Source of the DNA: Haliotis asinina
Lineage: Eukaryota; Mollusca; Gastropoda; Lepetellida; Haliotidae
Reading direction: 5' to 3'
NCBI RefSeq assembly: GCF_037392515.1
Contig: NC_090281.1
Span: forward strand, 46,290,645 to 46,354,644
Length of the DNA stretch: 64,000 bases
Positions 10,237 to 21,522 of the stretch are shown here, piece after piece (the stretch's first letter is position 1; the number at the start of each line of letters is the position of its first letter). Below the pieces are notes generated by a model that saw only the letters and a list, made by a program, of their open reading frames with translations, searched no databases and was not told where the DNA came from. Made by a program: the position numbers and the translations under genes.

Positions 10237-13200
10237 TTATCCTACCGCGAGGAAGGGTCTTCCATTTGGGACGTGGACGTTGTGGACGTGGTCGTGTGGG
10301 TGGGTGTTGTGGTGGACGATCCCGCCAGGCAGCAGACGTTGGTTCTCTGCGTAAGCGTACGCCTGAAGTACCATAAAAATTGAATTTAAAAAATAAACAC
10401 AATTTACCGTTTTAATTTTCCTTCACTAATGTAAACACCACTTTGTATTACACAGTGTTTATGAACCTTACCCACTGTTAAAGACGCGTGGCTTTTTCTT
10501 TTTATTCTTTTAAAACAAAATCATCAACCTGGCCGCCATTATTAATGCTCAGTTACACTTTGATGACGAAATGTGCACCCTCAAATCCCACTCACCAGTG
10601 CGAGGAACACTGTTCATCTGAAATGCTTTTGGAAAAGTATCTACAAAAGCTTTAAAAGACCCATGGAGACCCTTGCTAGAAGTTATCTTTGAACAGTAAT
10701 CCATGCTTGAGGAGACTAACGGGATCCAGTGGTCAGACTCTCTGACCTGGTTGACAAATGTCTTCGTATTCCATTTGCGATCGATGCTCATGATGTTGAT
10801 CATTAGATTGACTGGTCTAGATTTGACTATAATCAGATAGTTACACCGCCATATAGCTGGAATATTGCTGAGTGCGGCGATAAACAAAACCCAAACGAAA
10901 CAAATGCTTGGTTAATGAACCGTCCAGAGATCGGAGATAGCAAGATCTGGAGCTCCATTAGCTTAAGAGTGAGTGAATGAGTATGATTTTAGCAACATTC
11001 CAGCAATATCACGACTGGGGACACCAGAAATGGGCTTCACATCCTGTACTATGTGGGGAATTGAACCCTGGTCTTCGGTGTGACGAGCGAACGCTTTAAC
11101 CACTGGGCTACCCCAGTCCCCCATATCTTAATAACTTACTCTTTCAAACAAACAACCACCCTTAAGGTAGAACTGAACAATATCCTCAGCCTGGGGAAAC
11201 AACACAGCAGCATCATAGACAACTCACTGTGTGTGTTCTCGTCATAACGAGGAAGAGGGCGACAACTCACTGTGTGTGTTCTCGTCATAACGAGGAAGAG
11301 GGCGACACCATAATAGAACTGTTAAACCTACCAGATCCATGTAAGCGTTGAACTCAGCTCTTGAGATAGTTCCGCTCCCTGAATAAAACAAATAAATGTT
11401 TTAAAAAATCATTTAATTTCGGCGATATCTGCTGATTTTTGTTTTTGCGAGGTTTGTGAGTGATGATGGTATTAATTGTACATCGTTAGTACGCTGAACA
11501 AAAGGCGTTAGTTACCATGAAGATTTTTGGAGTATTGTGTTCTCGGACTTCGCATTACAACAAATCCATGGTGTATAACGTTGTTTGTTTAGTATATATG
11601 CGAATAACTCTGAAATTCTTATCATTCGCCGTATGCGATACAAAATTCAGCTATTCATACAATATTTATTATCGAACCAAATTTATGATAAGTTCATATG
11701 ATTCTGGACGCCGATAATCCGGATGTCTCGCCTCCCGGACGACCTCAGCTTATTACCAATCAATGCCTATATAATTTGCCTCGATAATCCTGTATGTATC
11801 CCCTTAAATATCTGTTATATTTATACTACTGAAACTATATGAGGTCTTTCATACAATTTACATCATTTGACTTGACTTTAACATTTGACTTGTGTAGTTT
11901 TATCTTCATGAGTGAGTGGGTTCGGTTTTAGGCTGCCTTTAGCAATATTCCAGCAGCATTACTGCTGGGGGACACGAGAAATGGGCTTCTCACATTGTAC
12001 TTAAGTGGGGAATTAATCCGGGTCTTTGGCATGAACATAGCTTTCAGTCACTTTTCTAGTCCACAGCCCCAAATCTTTCATACAGTTAATCTGGCAAAAC
12101 GAGAGATCTAGAGTACGTCAACGTCTTTTCCTGTGTGTCACCGAGGATCAGGTGGTACCTCCTAACTCATCCTGCCTGTAACGTGTGATACTTGCGGTTC
12201 CTCCCTTGGATGACAAGGAAGGAGACCAGATTACCATCAGTGTCAGCTATGTTCATCATGGGCTGGATGTCGTCCTCGGTGATGACGTTATCTTTGGTGC
12301 CGTCGAAGAAGGAGAAGAGACCGTCGGCAATTTTCTCAGGTTCTACGTAGGCGTTCATCCAGAAGAACTTAAAGTCATCCCTTGTCGTGGCTGTTGGCGT
12401 TGAGGCGTCCGGTGCTGTAGAAAATACAACGTCAACCCACGTTACGAGAAAGTTGTCTTCACAGAGAGCAGTGGTTCGTGGGTTGATAATAATTAGTCAT
12501 CCAATATAGCGCACAGTCGCTAAAAACCAACTAATTGCTCGCGGCGATTAATCAGAAACTGCCAGGGTCCCGGTCGACAAAGCGTTCGTAGCGCTACGAC
12601 ATTCGTAAGCCTATGATACTCTATAGAGTTACGACAGGTCGTAATGTAACGAACGCTTCTTGGTTCGGAACCCTGAGTAGTAGTAAAAGCAACATACGGT
12701 ATTTCCTCTAAAAAGCGCCCCGGGACCTCCAGACCCTGCACTTATTAGGGGCCCAGCGCTTGTTAGATTCCCGGTGCTTAGCAAAATACCGGTACCCAGA
12801 TGAGCACAAAACCTTCATGCGTTCCGTGTGGATGACAGGAAATTATGATTTAACGACCATTCCTTAATATATTTCTTTAGGTCTATACCCAGCGCTTATT
12901 AGAGACCTGGCGTTTATTAGAGGCCCGACGCTTAATAGACACCCGGCTCTTAATAAAGGAAATGTGGTACATTGACGTGTAGGCACGTCAGTGGATAAAT
13001 GTAGTCATTCTACCGAATGATACCATAGAGCAAGGGCCTCGCTGTGACGAGCAGCGGATGAAAAATTGGGATTTAACCCCCGATCATCGGATCCTGGGAC
13101 GCGTAAGGGTGTAAAATCTGCATAGCAAATTGCGGTCCTTAAGGTCCTTGGTCATCACTGTGTCCGACTATTTAAGGAGAGTCGCACGGTGCTAACAAAC

Positions 13201-15244
13201 CATTCTCACATCACAAACGAAGATGGTATCGGATCTTAGAGCGACTAATGGCCTCAATCCGTCACAAACATTTGCAGCCTTTCGGCCCTTAAGTCACCCC
13301 CTTTCGCGTGTACACAACCTAAATGATATTAAGTAATACAAACTTGGTCTCATCATTCCCCTAAAAAACAACCCGATCAAAGTCGTTGTTAGGGGTGGTG
13401 AGTTGTTGTTCAGCATGTCTGTCCAGACTGGCGTGTAATCCCGCGCCTCACCATAGCTGAAAGATTACAAAAATATCAACGTATTTAAAACCCCTGTAAG
13501 TGAATTCGGGTGACCATCAGAAAAGGAATCATATCATTTTACACTCTTCAAAGAAAAAGAAACGCAAAACACAAATATCAATGAAAATTTTGTGTTATAC
13601 AGGGACGTGTAGATCAGCGGAAAACAAAGATACATAAATGAAATTTTTGGGAGCAATGCAATGCAATGCATTGAATGTAACAGTCATCACAGTCATTACT
13701 GCTGTCAATCAGGTGGTGTTGAAGTCAGTACCTCGTATGACCACCTCCAGCTGCTACCACTGCCCGACACCTCCTGGGTACAGATCGAATCAGGTGTTGG
13801 ATGTTTTGCTGTGGAATCCTTCCCCATTCCTCCTGCAGCATGTGGAACAACTGTTAAAGATTCTGTGGTGGATTACGACGTCGACGTACCCGTCTGTCGA
13901 TCTGATCCCAAAGATGTTCGATTGGGTTTAGATCCGGGGATCTGGAGGGCCAGGGGCGGGTATTGATGTTGTCATTGGCCAGGTAGTCCACGGTGGCACG
14001 TGCTGTGTGGGACCTGGCGCTGTCCTGGTGGAAGATCTACCGTTCACTATCAACAAGGCAAAGGACGTGCGGACGAAGGATCTGGTCGATGTATCGATTG
14101 GCCGTCAGATTGCCTTGGACAAGCAAAAGTTCCGATCTGTGGGTGTATAAGATCCCCCAAACACCATCACACTCCCACCTCCGAATATGTCCACCTGTCT
14201 GATGCAGTTAGGAGTAAAACGTTCATGACGTCGTCTGTAGACACGGACTCTACCATCACGTCGCCTGAGGAGATAACGGGACTCATCGCAATACCATATA
14301 CGCCTCCAGTTTGCAAGGTCCCATGTCAGCACCATGTTACACCATCTCACTCGTCGACGTCGACGTCGACGTGGTCGTGTCAAGGAGGGGGCAACTTTTG
14401 GACTTTGGGCTTGTATTCCTACTTCTCATCGACGGTTCCTGATTGTCTGATCGGACACTCTTCTGACTCCAAACTGTTCTTGTGCTGTGTCTTGTGCGGT
14501 ACGATGGCGGTCACGTAAGTGGGTTACCCGGATGTACTGATCTTGGAGTAGGTGTGGTGACTCTAGGTCTTCCTGATCTTGGACGGTCATTTGTCGAATT
14601 TGTTTGACGAAATCGATCCCACAATCGAGTTATAGTGCTGGGATTAACGTTGAAGATCCTTGCCACTTCATTCTTTGATTCGCCAGCTTACAATCGTCTA
14701 ATTGTGTGATTTCGATCGGTGGTGTTGAGACGTCCCATTTTCGTGTACAGTACTTGCAAAGATCGTGGATAAAATTGTGAGATTCGTTTGGATCTTTCAT
14801 AGTCGCATGCTGTACTCATGCTTTGCACGTGAGAAACAATCATTACCGCTATAAATACGTTGAAAATCATTTTTGGTTGCGTTTGGTCAAGCATGATCTT
14901 CTAAAGCATTCCAGAGAAATTTTGTGCAACCCAAAAGAAATGTTTGAGTTTACATATGTGTACAAAATCGTAAGCATCATTTTTGAATTTCATTTTGCGT
15001 TTCTTCTTGTGAAGAGTGTACTTGTTTGCTTTCATGAATACGCTTCAAAATCATACAAAATTTATGTCAATTATGTCATAGTGGTTTTATGTTAAACGCC
15101 ATTGTATTATTACGGTGGTGATAAAACGGTAATCCTTATTTGTTTCAACTATAAACCTTAATAAGAGGGGAATCTGGCGAAGTAATGTGTCCGAATAACT
15201 CACCAGATAAGAGCCACAAACACGCAAACTAATTTCAGCTGCAT
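10237..15244 (-). CDS. Gene A: secreted EF-hand protein with His-rich tail, five exons
   Basis: Exons in gene order: 15204-15244, 13344-13456, 12235-12414, 11332-11378, 10237-10362. All have AG acceptors and GT donors, with phases that join (2, 1, 1, 0), giving 507 nt and 168 residues. The start MQLKLVCVFVALIC is a signal peptide. Exon 2 (VWTDMLNNNSPPLT region) is a degenerate EF unit. Exon 3 carries DGTKDNVITEDD, an atypical loop. The canonical loop DTDGSGTISRAE is split across exons 3 and 4. The last exon starts AYAYAENQRLLPGG and has a His-rich segment (HHNTHPHDHVHNVH). It is the divergent relative of genes B and C. Secretion and Ca2+ binding follow from the motifs; the biological role is unknown. 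The exon 2 donor (GTTTGT) is the weakest splice site. A Tc1-like element sits in intron 1. Confidence 0.82.
10707..10889 (+). mobile_element. SINE type II in gene A intron 4
   Basis: AGACTAACGGGATCCAGTGG head and AGCTGGAATATTGCTGAGTG tail. Orientation is opposite to gene A. Confidence 0.78.
10966..11122 (-). mobile_element. SINE type I in gene A intron 4
   Basis: Tail GAGTGAGTGAATGAG at the left; the minus strand reads a tRNA-like head (GTAGCCCAGTGGTTAAAGCG) and a diverged B-box. Confidence 0.8.
11216..11306. repeat. Perfect 43-bp tandem duplication
   Basis: A 43-bp unit containing GTGTGTGTTCTCGTCATAAC occurs twice in tandem, about 26 bp inside intron 4 from the exon 4 donor of gene A. Confidence 0.85.
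11908..12070 (-). mobile_element. SINE type I in gene A intron 3
   Basis: Shared tail at the left (GCAATATTCCAGCAGCATTA) and a diverged tRNA-like head at the right. One of the more decayed copies. Confidence 0.7.
12563..12675. mobile_element. Short MITE-like inverted-repeat element
   Basis: The left end reads CAGGGTCCCGGTCGACAAAG then CGTTCGTAGCG; the right end read in reverse is CAGGGTTCCGAACCAAGAAG then CGTTCGTTACATT. About 113 bp in all. Clear target-site duplications were not found. It lies in intron 2 of gene A. Confidence 0.6.
12725..12957. repeat. Degenerate short repeat, CCCAGCGCTTATTAGAG-like
   Basis: About seven diverged copies of a 17-18 bp motif (for example GGCCCAGCGCTTGTTAG and ACCCAGCGCTTATTAGAG) occur in two clusters. 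The cause is unknown. Confidence 0.6.
13542..15018 (-). mobile_element. Broken Tc1-like transposon in intron 1 of gene A
   Basis: The inverted ends (CACTCTTCAAAGAAAAAGAA left; CACTCTTCACAAGAAGAAAC from the right) are flanked by TA at 13540-13541 and 15019-15020. The element is 1,477 bp, a typical Tc1 size. Its transposase lies on the minus strand, roughly 14740 down to 13735. It retains YCDESRYLLRRRDGRVRVY, HQDSARSHTA and SPDLNPIEHLW, so the DD34E triad is recognisable, and it ends GGGHTRY. The frame is broken by stops and frame changes: one stop follows a short N-terminal stretch and another follows RRNPPQNL. Confidence 0.82.
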
Positions 15245-15249
15245 CTGAA

Positions 15250-15695
15250 ACGGATTAATAGTTTCATTTTGACATCCAAAGGTTATTGTAAAGTAGGAAA
15301 GTTAAAAATACATCTATGTACTTCACATCTGATAATTATCCCTAGAACGTATATTATATAAAATGAGGTAAAATATTCGAAACACGGACCAGCACGAGCT
15401 GGACAATGCATTGTCCACTTTAGTGTATCAATCGTATAAAAACCGAGAAGCAAGGAAAAACATACCCCTCGGTTGTCGGATCATCTTTTTTATTTTAGAT
15501 TTGAAATATTTGAAGTGTGCAAAATTCTGCAAAAATAAACGCGTTACTCAGAGATGTTTTAAATAATATTCATATGAATTGTTTTAAACTTTTAGAAAAT
15601 AAACGAAAGGCAACTACCGAATAATACTTCTGATACATATTATATTTAAATAAAAGTTTAATATATCTCATCCTCGAATGATTTAGTTGAAACAA
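15250..15695. other. Upstream flank of gene A; no feature recognised
   Basis: This lies 5' of gene A's start codon and must contain its 5' untranslated region and promoter, but I see no TATA box or start-site signal I would defend. Confidence 0.35.
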
Positions 15696-15698
15696 AAG

Positions 15699-15867
15699 TG
15701 AATGAGAGAGTATAGCTTTCCTCTGCTTTTAGCAGTGTTCCAACAAAATCAGGCAGGGCACTAGAAATGGGCTTACTACGTGAGGAATGTAACCATGTGA
15801 GGAATCGATCCCGGGTCTTCGGCGTGACGAGCGAACGCTTTAACCAACAGGTTACTCCCGCCGCCCC
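15699..15867 (-). mobile_element. SINE type I
   Basis: B-box GGATCGATTCC in context CCCGGGATCGATTCCTCAC, and an A-box-like GTAACCTGTTGGTTAAAGCG on the minus strand. The tail at the left has diverged. It lies about 450 bp upstream of gene A. Confidence 0.75.
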
Positions 15868-15869
15868 TT

Positions 15870-16655
15870 TTTAAGTCAAGAAACCAACTTTGCGGCTGCT
15901 AAATCATTTCAAACCCCAGTCTTAACTAGTCCAATTTATATTTTTTAAATGTTTCCCAGACATAGATTATTATTTCAAAATCTGTACGGAATAAATGGTG
16001 CTGAAATATCAGTTTTCGATTGCGTAAATATCATAAGTCGATTAGAATTCTTCTGCCCCCTTACTTTCGGTGGGGTTGAGGGGGTCTTTATAACGTTCAT
16101 GGGTGTTCGGGACGCGTCAGGACAAGTGTGTCCAATTATAGTCTATAGTTTCTCAGGAGTACCAGAGGTGACCAGGGATCGAAAAAGAGAATCATATTCC
16201 CACATATGCACGTGCAGATCATTTGGAGCTTTCCCCCTACATGAAATCAAATTAAACGGCATTAGATTCACTCACTCGCTCATTCGCTAGATCTGTGCTT
16301 CTGGTAGTATCATTTTTTGCAATTCGTACACATGAGGATGCTAAGGTCATTTGTGAATAACTTCTAGAAAGTCTGATTAAATATGAAAGAAGCCATTTCA
16401 ATGAACAACGTTCACGAACTATGGGAACACAATTGAACATATCACATTTGTTTTAGACACGCTCCATATATGTTGCTATTTTAATACTATATTCTTTATA
16501 ATTTTTAATTCAACAGATGAAAAAAACATTTAACACGCATAATCTAAGCAGATACCCACCTTGGCTTCCCAGCTAAAGCAGAGTGAACTGCTGATGAGAC
16601 CTTATCTTTTACCCACGGCACTCCCTGAAGGGTCACCGGTTTGCGTATCGCTTGG
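15870..16655. other. No feature seen
   Basis: The plus frame at 15949-16290 has no recognisable domain and shows no coding signature I can support. Confidence 0.35.
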
Positions 16656-16669
16656 GATTGTGTTGTTTT

Positions 16670-16856
16670 ATTTAGTGCGGAGCTACCGAAAGTTTTGGCA
16701 TTTAGCCCGGAGTTACCGGGAGTGTTGGCGTTTAGCCCGGAGTCACCGGAACAACTGACATTAATTTTAACCCGGAGTTACCAGAACAACTGACATTTAC
16801 GCCAGAGTTACTGGAACAACTGACATTTACTCCGGAGTTACCAGAACAACTGACAT
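16670..16856. repeat. Short outlier of the 30-bp satellite
   Basis: Five to six diverged units of the motif CCGGAGTTACCAGAACAACT then GACATTTA. It is the same family as the large array at 28311-32020. It joins directly to the start of the LINE fragment at about 16860. Confidence 0.85.
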
Positions 16857-16860
16857 ATAT

Positions 16861-19800
16861 GACATTACGATAGATGAAATAACGCAAGCTGTTAAATCAA
16901 TGAAAAATAACAAAAGACAAGGAATAGACGGTTTCCCAAAAGAATTCTCTATATTTTTCTGTAAAGATCTTCATATTTGGATTTGTAGATATATATCAGA
17001 AACATTCAGGCAAAATATGTTAAGTCCAACAATTAACAGAGGCATCATCAGATGCATTCCCAACGCTGACAAAAGTATACAGTTATTAAAAAAAGGACAC
17101 CCAATTTCCCTATTGGATTCTGTGTACTCAGCACATGTATAGTCAGTAGAATTACCAACAAAACTGAATACACGTATTCATGAAACTCAGACAGGGTTTA
17201 TCCCTGGAAGGTGTATTAGTGAGAACATTAGACTGTTATATATTATGTTTGAAGCAAAATTACAAGGTAAAAAGGGACTGTTGTTATTTATTGACTTTGA
17301 AAAAAAACTTTTGACAACAATAGGAACGTTTGGCGTTAGCGTCCAATATGGAAAAAGGGTCAAAATATTAATCAATAATCCTACATCATGTGTTATACAA
17401 AATGGTCTTTTGTCTCAATGTTTTCACAATGAAAGGGGGTTGCAGACAAGGCAACTCAGTCTCTCCTTACATATTCCTCTTAGTGGCAGAAATTGCAGGA
17501 ATAATGATCCGTAACAACAGTGCAATAAAAGGAATTACACTGAATAATGCTGAACATAAAATTGGACAATATGCAAATGATACTTAATTATTTCTGGATG
17601 GATGTGAGGTAGCAATCGACACCCTCTTTAATTTCTACAAAATCTCTGGTTTAAGAATACATGTAGATATGACTAAAGCAGTACGGATAGGCTCAATGGC
17701 AGGTAGTAACATGATGTTATAAAAGGATCTTAAGCTTGTTTGGCACAGTGGGGATTTTGATATACAGGAATAAGGATTAACCCTAACTTGAATAACCTTT
17801 GGGTTCATTAAATAGAACCCCTAGGGAATTAGAGGAAAGAAATTTGACAATTATAGGGAAAGTAATGGTTGTTAAAACTTTAGCACTTTCATTATTGGTG
17901 CATGTATTCACTTCACTCCTAAATCCTCCAAAGGAATTCATTAATAAATTAAACGATATATTTTATAAATCCATATGAAATGATAAGCGGGGTAAGATAA
18001 AGTGAACACTTATTAGAAAATGTGAAGAAGGGGGGCTCAGAATGGTTAATGTAAAGGTATTCATAAACTCATTAAAATTGTCAGTATCAAATAAATATCT
18101 TCAAAATGAAAATACTAGCCCTAGCACATTTCTTCCATTCAAGGATATATTACTGCTTGGGGCCAATACTGAACATTATGTAAATATAATGAATCCCTAT
18201 TGGAAAGATGTGTTAGCGGCATGGGGAATATTTTATAGAACTCATAAAATTGATTTTACAGAGATTTCAACCATCAATTCCAAAACAGTAATTTTATTAT
18301 TAGACATTTGTATCTTAACGGTATTCACTCTATAAGAGACTTGTGTAACGATCAAGGTATTTTGTCATTTATTGAACTTAAGACAACTTACAAAATATAA
18401 GGCACAGTTCTTGATTATTATCAGGTTCTTTCAAATATACCAAGAAAATGGAAACATAATGTTAGAAGTAATCTATTGATTGTTCATAATCATTATATTA
18501 GCACATCACTGATATACTTTCAGCACCAAAGAGATCCCGATATTCCTATGATAAACATATAAGTACTGAAAACTTTCCTTCTTCATGTGAAAAATGGCAA
18601 CAACTCATTGACACTGTAATCCCATGGGAACATATTTTCAAAAATACGGAAGATGCACCAAAGATACTAAACTGATTTACTATCAATTTAAATTTATTAA
18701 TAATTATATACATATAGAAAAAAAGAATTTGTTGAACTTTGCTCATTTTGTAACTTAGTGTCTGAAAATGTGTTTGGAATGTGAATGTGAGAAAACATTC
18801 TGGCTGAAAATGAAAGAATATATCGAGGATAAAACAACAGATTAATTTAACCTGACAAAATATACAGTTTTAATTGGGGGAAATAATACTGACCTAATGA
18901 ACCATACACTTCTTGCTGGTAAAATATACAGTTTTAATTGGGGGAAATAATACTGACCTAATGAACCATACACTTCTTGCTGGTAAAATATACAGTTTTA
19001 ATTGGGGGAAATAATACTGTCCTAATGAACCATATACTTCTTGCTGGTAAAATATACAGTTTTAATTGGTGGAAATAATACTGTCCTAATGAACCATACA
19101 CTTCTTGCTGGTAAAATATACAGTTTTAATTGGTGGAAATAATACTGTCCTAATGAACCATATACTTCTTGCTGGTAAAATATACAGTTTTAATTGGGGG
19201 AAATAATACTGTCCTAATGAACCATATACTTCTTGCTGGTAAAATATACAGTTTTAATTGGGGGAAATAATACTGTCCTAATGAACCATACACTTCTTGC
19301 TGGTAAAATATACAGTTTTAATTGGGGGAAATAACACTGTCCTAATGAACCATATACTTCTTGCTGGTAAAATATACAGTTTTAATTGGTGGAAATAATA
19401 CTGTCCTAATGAACCATACACTTCTTGCTGGTAAAATATACAGTTTTAATTGGTGGAAATAATACTGTCCTAATGAACCATATACTTCTTGCTGGTAAAA
19501 TATACAGTTTTAATTGGGGGAAATAATACTGTCCTAATGAACCATATACTTCTTGCTGGTAAAATATACAGTTTTAATTGGGGGAAATAATACTGTCCTA
19601 ATGAACCATACACTTCTTGCTGGTAAAATATACAGTTTTAATTGGGGGAAATAATACTGTCCTAATGAACCATACACTTCTTGCTGGTAAAATATACAGT
19701 TTTAATTGGGGGAAATAATACTGTCCTAATGAACCATACACTTCTTGCTGGTAAAATATACAGTTTTAATTGGGGGAAATAATACTGTCCTAATGAACCA

Positions 19801-20250
19801 TACACTTCTTGCTGGTAAAATATACAGTTTTAATTGGGGGAAATAATACTGTCCTAATGAACCATACACTTCTTGCTGGTAAAATATACAGTTTTAATTG
19901 GGGGAAATAATACTGTCCTAATGAACCATACACTTCTTGCTGGTAAAATATACAGTTTTAATTGGGGGAAATAATACTGTCCTAATGAACCATACACTTC
20001 TTGCTGGTAAAATATACAGTTTTAATTGGGGGAAATAATACTGTCCTAATGAACCATATACTTCTTGCTGGTAAAATATACATCCATGTATCAGGTATTA
20101 AAAACACCAAGGTATCACTGGAAAAATGTCTAAAAATACTAGGTGTTATTTTCAAAACTGAAAAGTTTATTGCTAATAAGAATAATAAAATATTTCAAGC
20201 TGACCAAAAATGGTCACCACTACTGCCATATTTTCAGTGTGTAAATTTAT
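16861..20250 (+). mobile_element. L1/Tx1-like LINE, 5'-truncated and broken, with internal tandem expansion
   Basis: Plus-strand RT motifs are spread over several frames: ITQAVKSMKNNKRQGIDGF, a segment ending TGFIPGRCISENIRLLY, LLLFIDFEKK, RQGNSVSPYIFLLVAEI and the catalytic-box relic GQYANDT, where FADD or YADD is usual. The C-terminal part ends with KCLKILGVIF and KNNKIFQADQKWSPLLPYF, like the end of L1-like ORF2 proteins. Several stops and frame changes are present, for example the TAA right after YANDT. A 64-bp array (18857-20085) expands a piece of the C-terminal coding region. The 5' end meets the 30-bp satellite. Confidence 0.78.
18857..20085. repeat. 64-bp tandem array inside the LINE, about 19 copies
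   Basis: The unit starts AAAATATACAGTTTTAATTG and ends with CACTTCTTGCTGGT; copies start at 18857, 18921 and 18985, so the period is exactly 64 bp. Copies differ by only a few bases (GGGGG/GGTGG, CATACA/CATATA), so the expansion is recent. In the LINE frame one unit encodes KYTVLIGGNNTVLMNH-like sequence, which continues into the downstream LINE frame. Because 64 is not a multiple of 3, each unit shifts frame. Confidence 0.93.
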
Positions 20251-20815
20251 AACATCTACCCATGTGAACATATGAACTCATGTCTTATTGTGCTGGTGCA
20301 TTATGTATTTGTCTACTGAACTGAATGAATGCATTCGAGACATCAATTCACGGATATAGCGAGTATGGAACTATTTACATTTTCGTGATATTTCCTGAGC
20401 CGGTTGTAAAAGCAGGCTGTCGGTTCGTACCCGCCACTGACGTTAGGACCGCAGTTCTGAAGACTTGGGTCGGACTATATTCATAATCCGAGGAATCAAA
20501 CAGTATATTTGGAATTCCTGGCTAGACAGATCCCAATTCCCTACGCCTTTGGTAAGTGCCGGTATGTGAGTGTTGTTGTTTGGTTGTGTTTCAGCCATAC
20601 ACCAACGACAGCCATTGCCGCTGGTGCTTTTGACAGCGTGTTTCCTGGATCAAACCCGATAATTGTTTGCCACACTTAATGTTTCAACTTCCAGAGGCTC
20701 CGTCCTCGCTTTATCACCTCGAAGTCTTCCAAGAAGCACGTCTTATCCTCTGTAAGACGCTGCCACGCACACACGCTCACGCATGTACACACGCGCAAGC
20801 ATACACAGAGGTCAT

Positions 20816-20868
20816 TCCCGGTGTCGTTATTTACCTGGAATATGGCTGAATGCGGCGTAAAACTATAC
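20816..20868 (+). mobile_element. SINE tail fragment
   Basis: Only the end of the shared tail, CTGGAATATGGCTGAATGCG then GCGTAAAACTA, is present. The same fragment recurs in the duplicated copy near 32935-32989. Confidence 0.65.
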
Positions 20869-21220
20869 CCACTTTATCCATCAGCCCTTAGCATTACAAT
20901 ATACTCCTAGATGTAATTTGGGGCAAATGGGAAGAACTGGAAGTTTGGCAATATGGAGAATGGGATATATATTTACTCTGAGTCTCAGTTAGGAGATTTA
21001 CTAAACTTATGTTTCGAAATCTGAGGTAAGTTTCACGTGTAACGGATTTTGCAATAATCTTGATCTATATGCATTGTGCATTTACCTGTTATCGCTAAAT
21101 TGGACAGGGGTTAGTATTTGCAGTATATCATCGTTTCTGGTGTGTGTTTGTACCCGTGCGTCAACCACTGCACTACATCACCGTGTTTGAGACGATGGCC
21201 TCCACTGCGAGGGGCATCTG

Positions 21221-21343
21221 GGATATCGCTCATAGCAATATTCCAGCAATATCACACTGAGGGAAACCAAAACTGGGTTTCACACATTGTACCCATGTTA
21301 GGAATCGAACCTGGGTATTCGGCGTGGAGAGCGAACACTTGCA
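21221..21343 (-). mobile_element. SINE type I
   Basis: AGCAATATTCCAGCAATATC core and CAGGTTCGATTCC (B-box) on the minus strand. Duplicated at 33700-33802. Confidence 0.75.
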
Positions 21344-21501
21344 TATTTGGTCAACTCTGTAAATTATTCTGACGCTATGTCTTCATAGACATATATGTAC
21401 AATTTTAATTTTAAGGCGCTGATTGATCAAAAAGCAAAGCAAAAATCTATCACAGAAAGGATTTTCTTTAAACGAAATATTCCTTGGCAGTAGATTAAAC
21501 T

Positions 21502-21507
21502 TTTATT
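21502..21507 (-). terminator. Candidate polyadenylation signal of gene B
   Basis: AATAAA on the minus strand about 16 nt past the gene B stop codon, in context TTAATAAATAAAAG. This is unusually close to the stop, so a later signal may be used instead. Confidence 0.4.
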
Positions 21508-21522
21508 TATTAAACACATCTC

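Noticed and set aside
13638-14518. Plus-strand frames of 69-172 residues
   Set aside because: Antisense of the broken Tc1-like transposase; the minus strand shows the real motifs.
20667-20849. Plus frame conserved in both duplication copies (also 32718-32969)
   Set aside because: It has no domain and runs into a SINE tail; conservation follows from the recent duplication.
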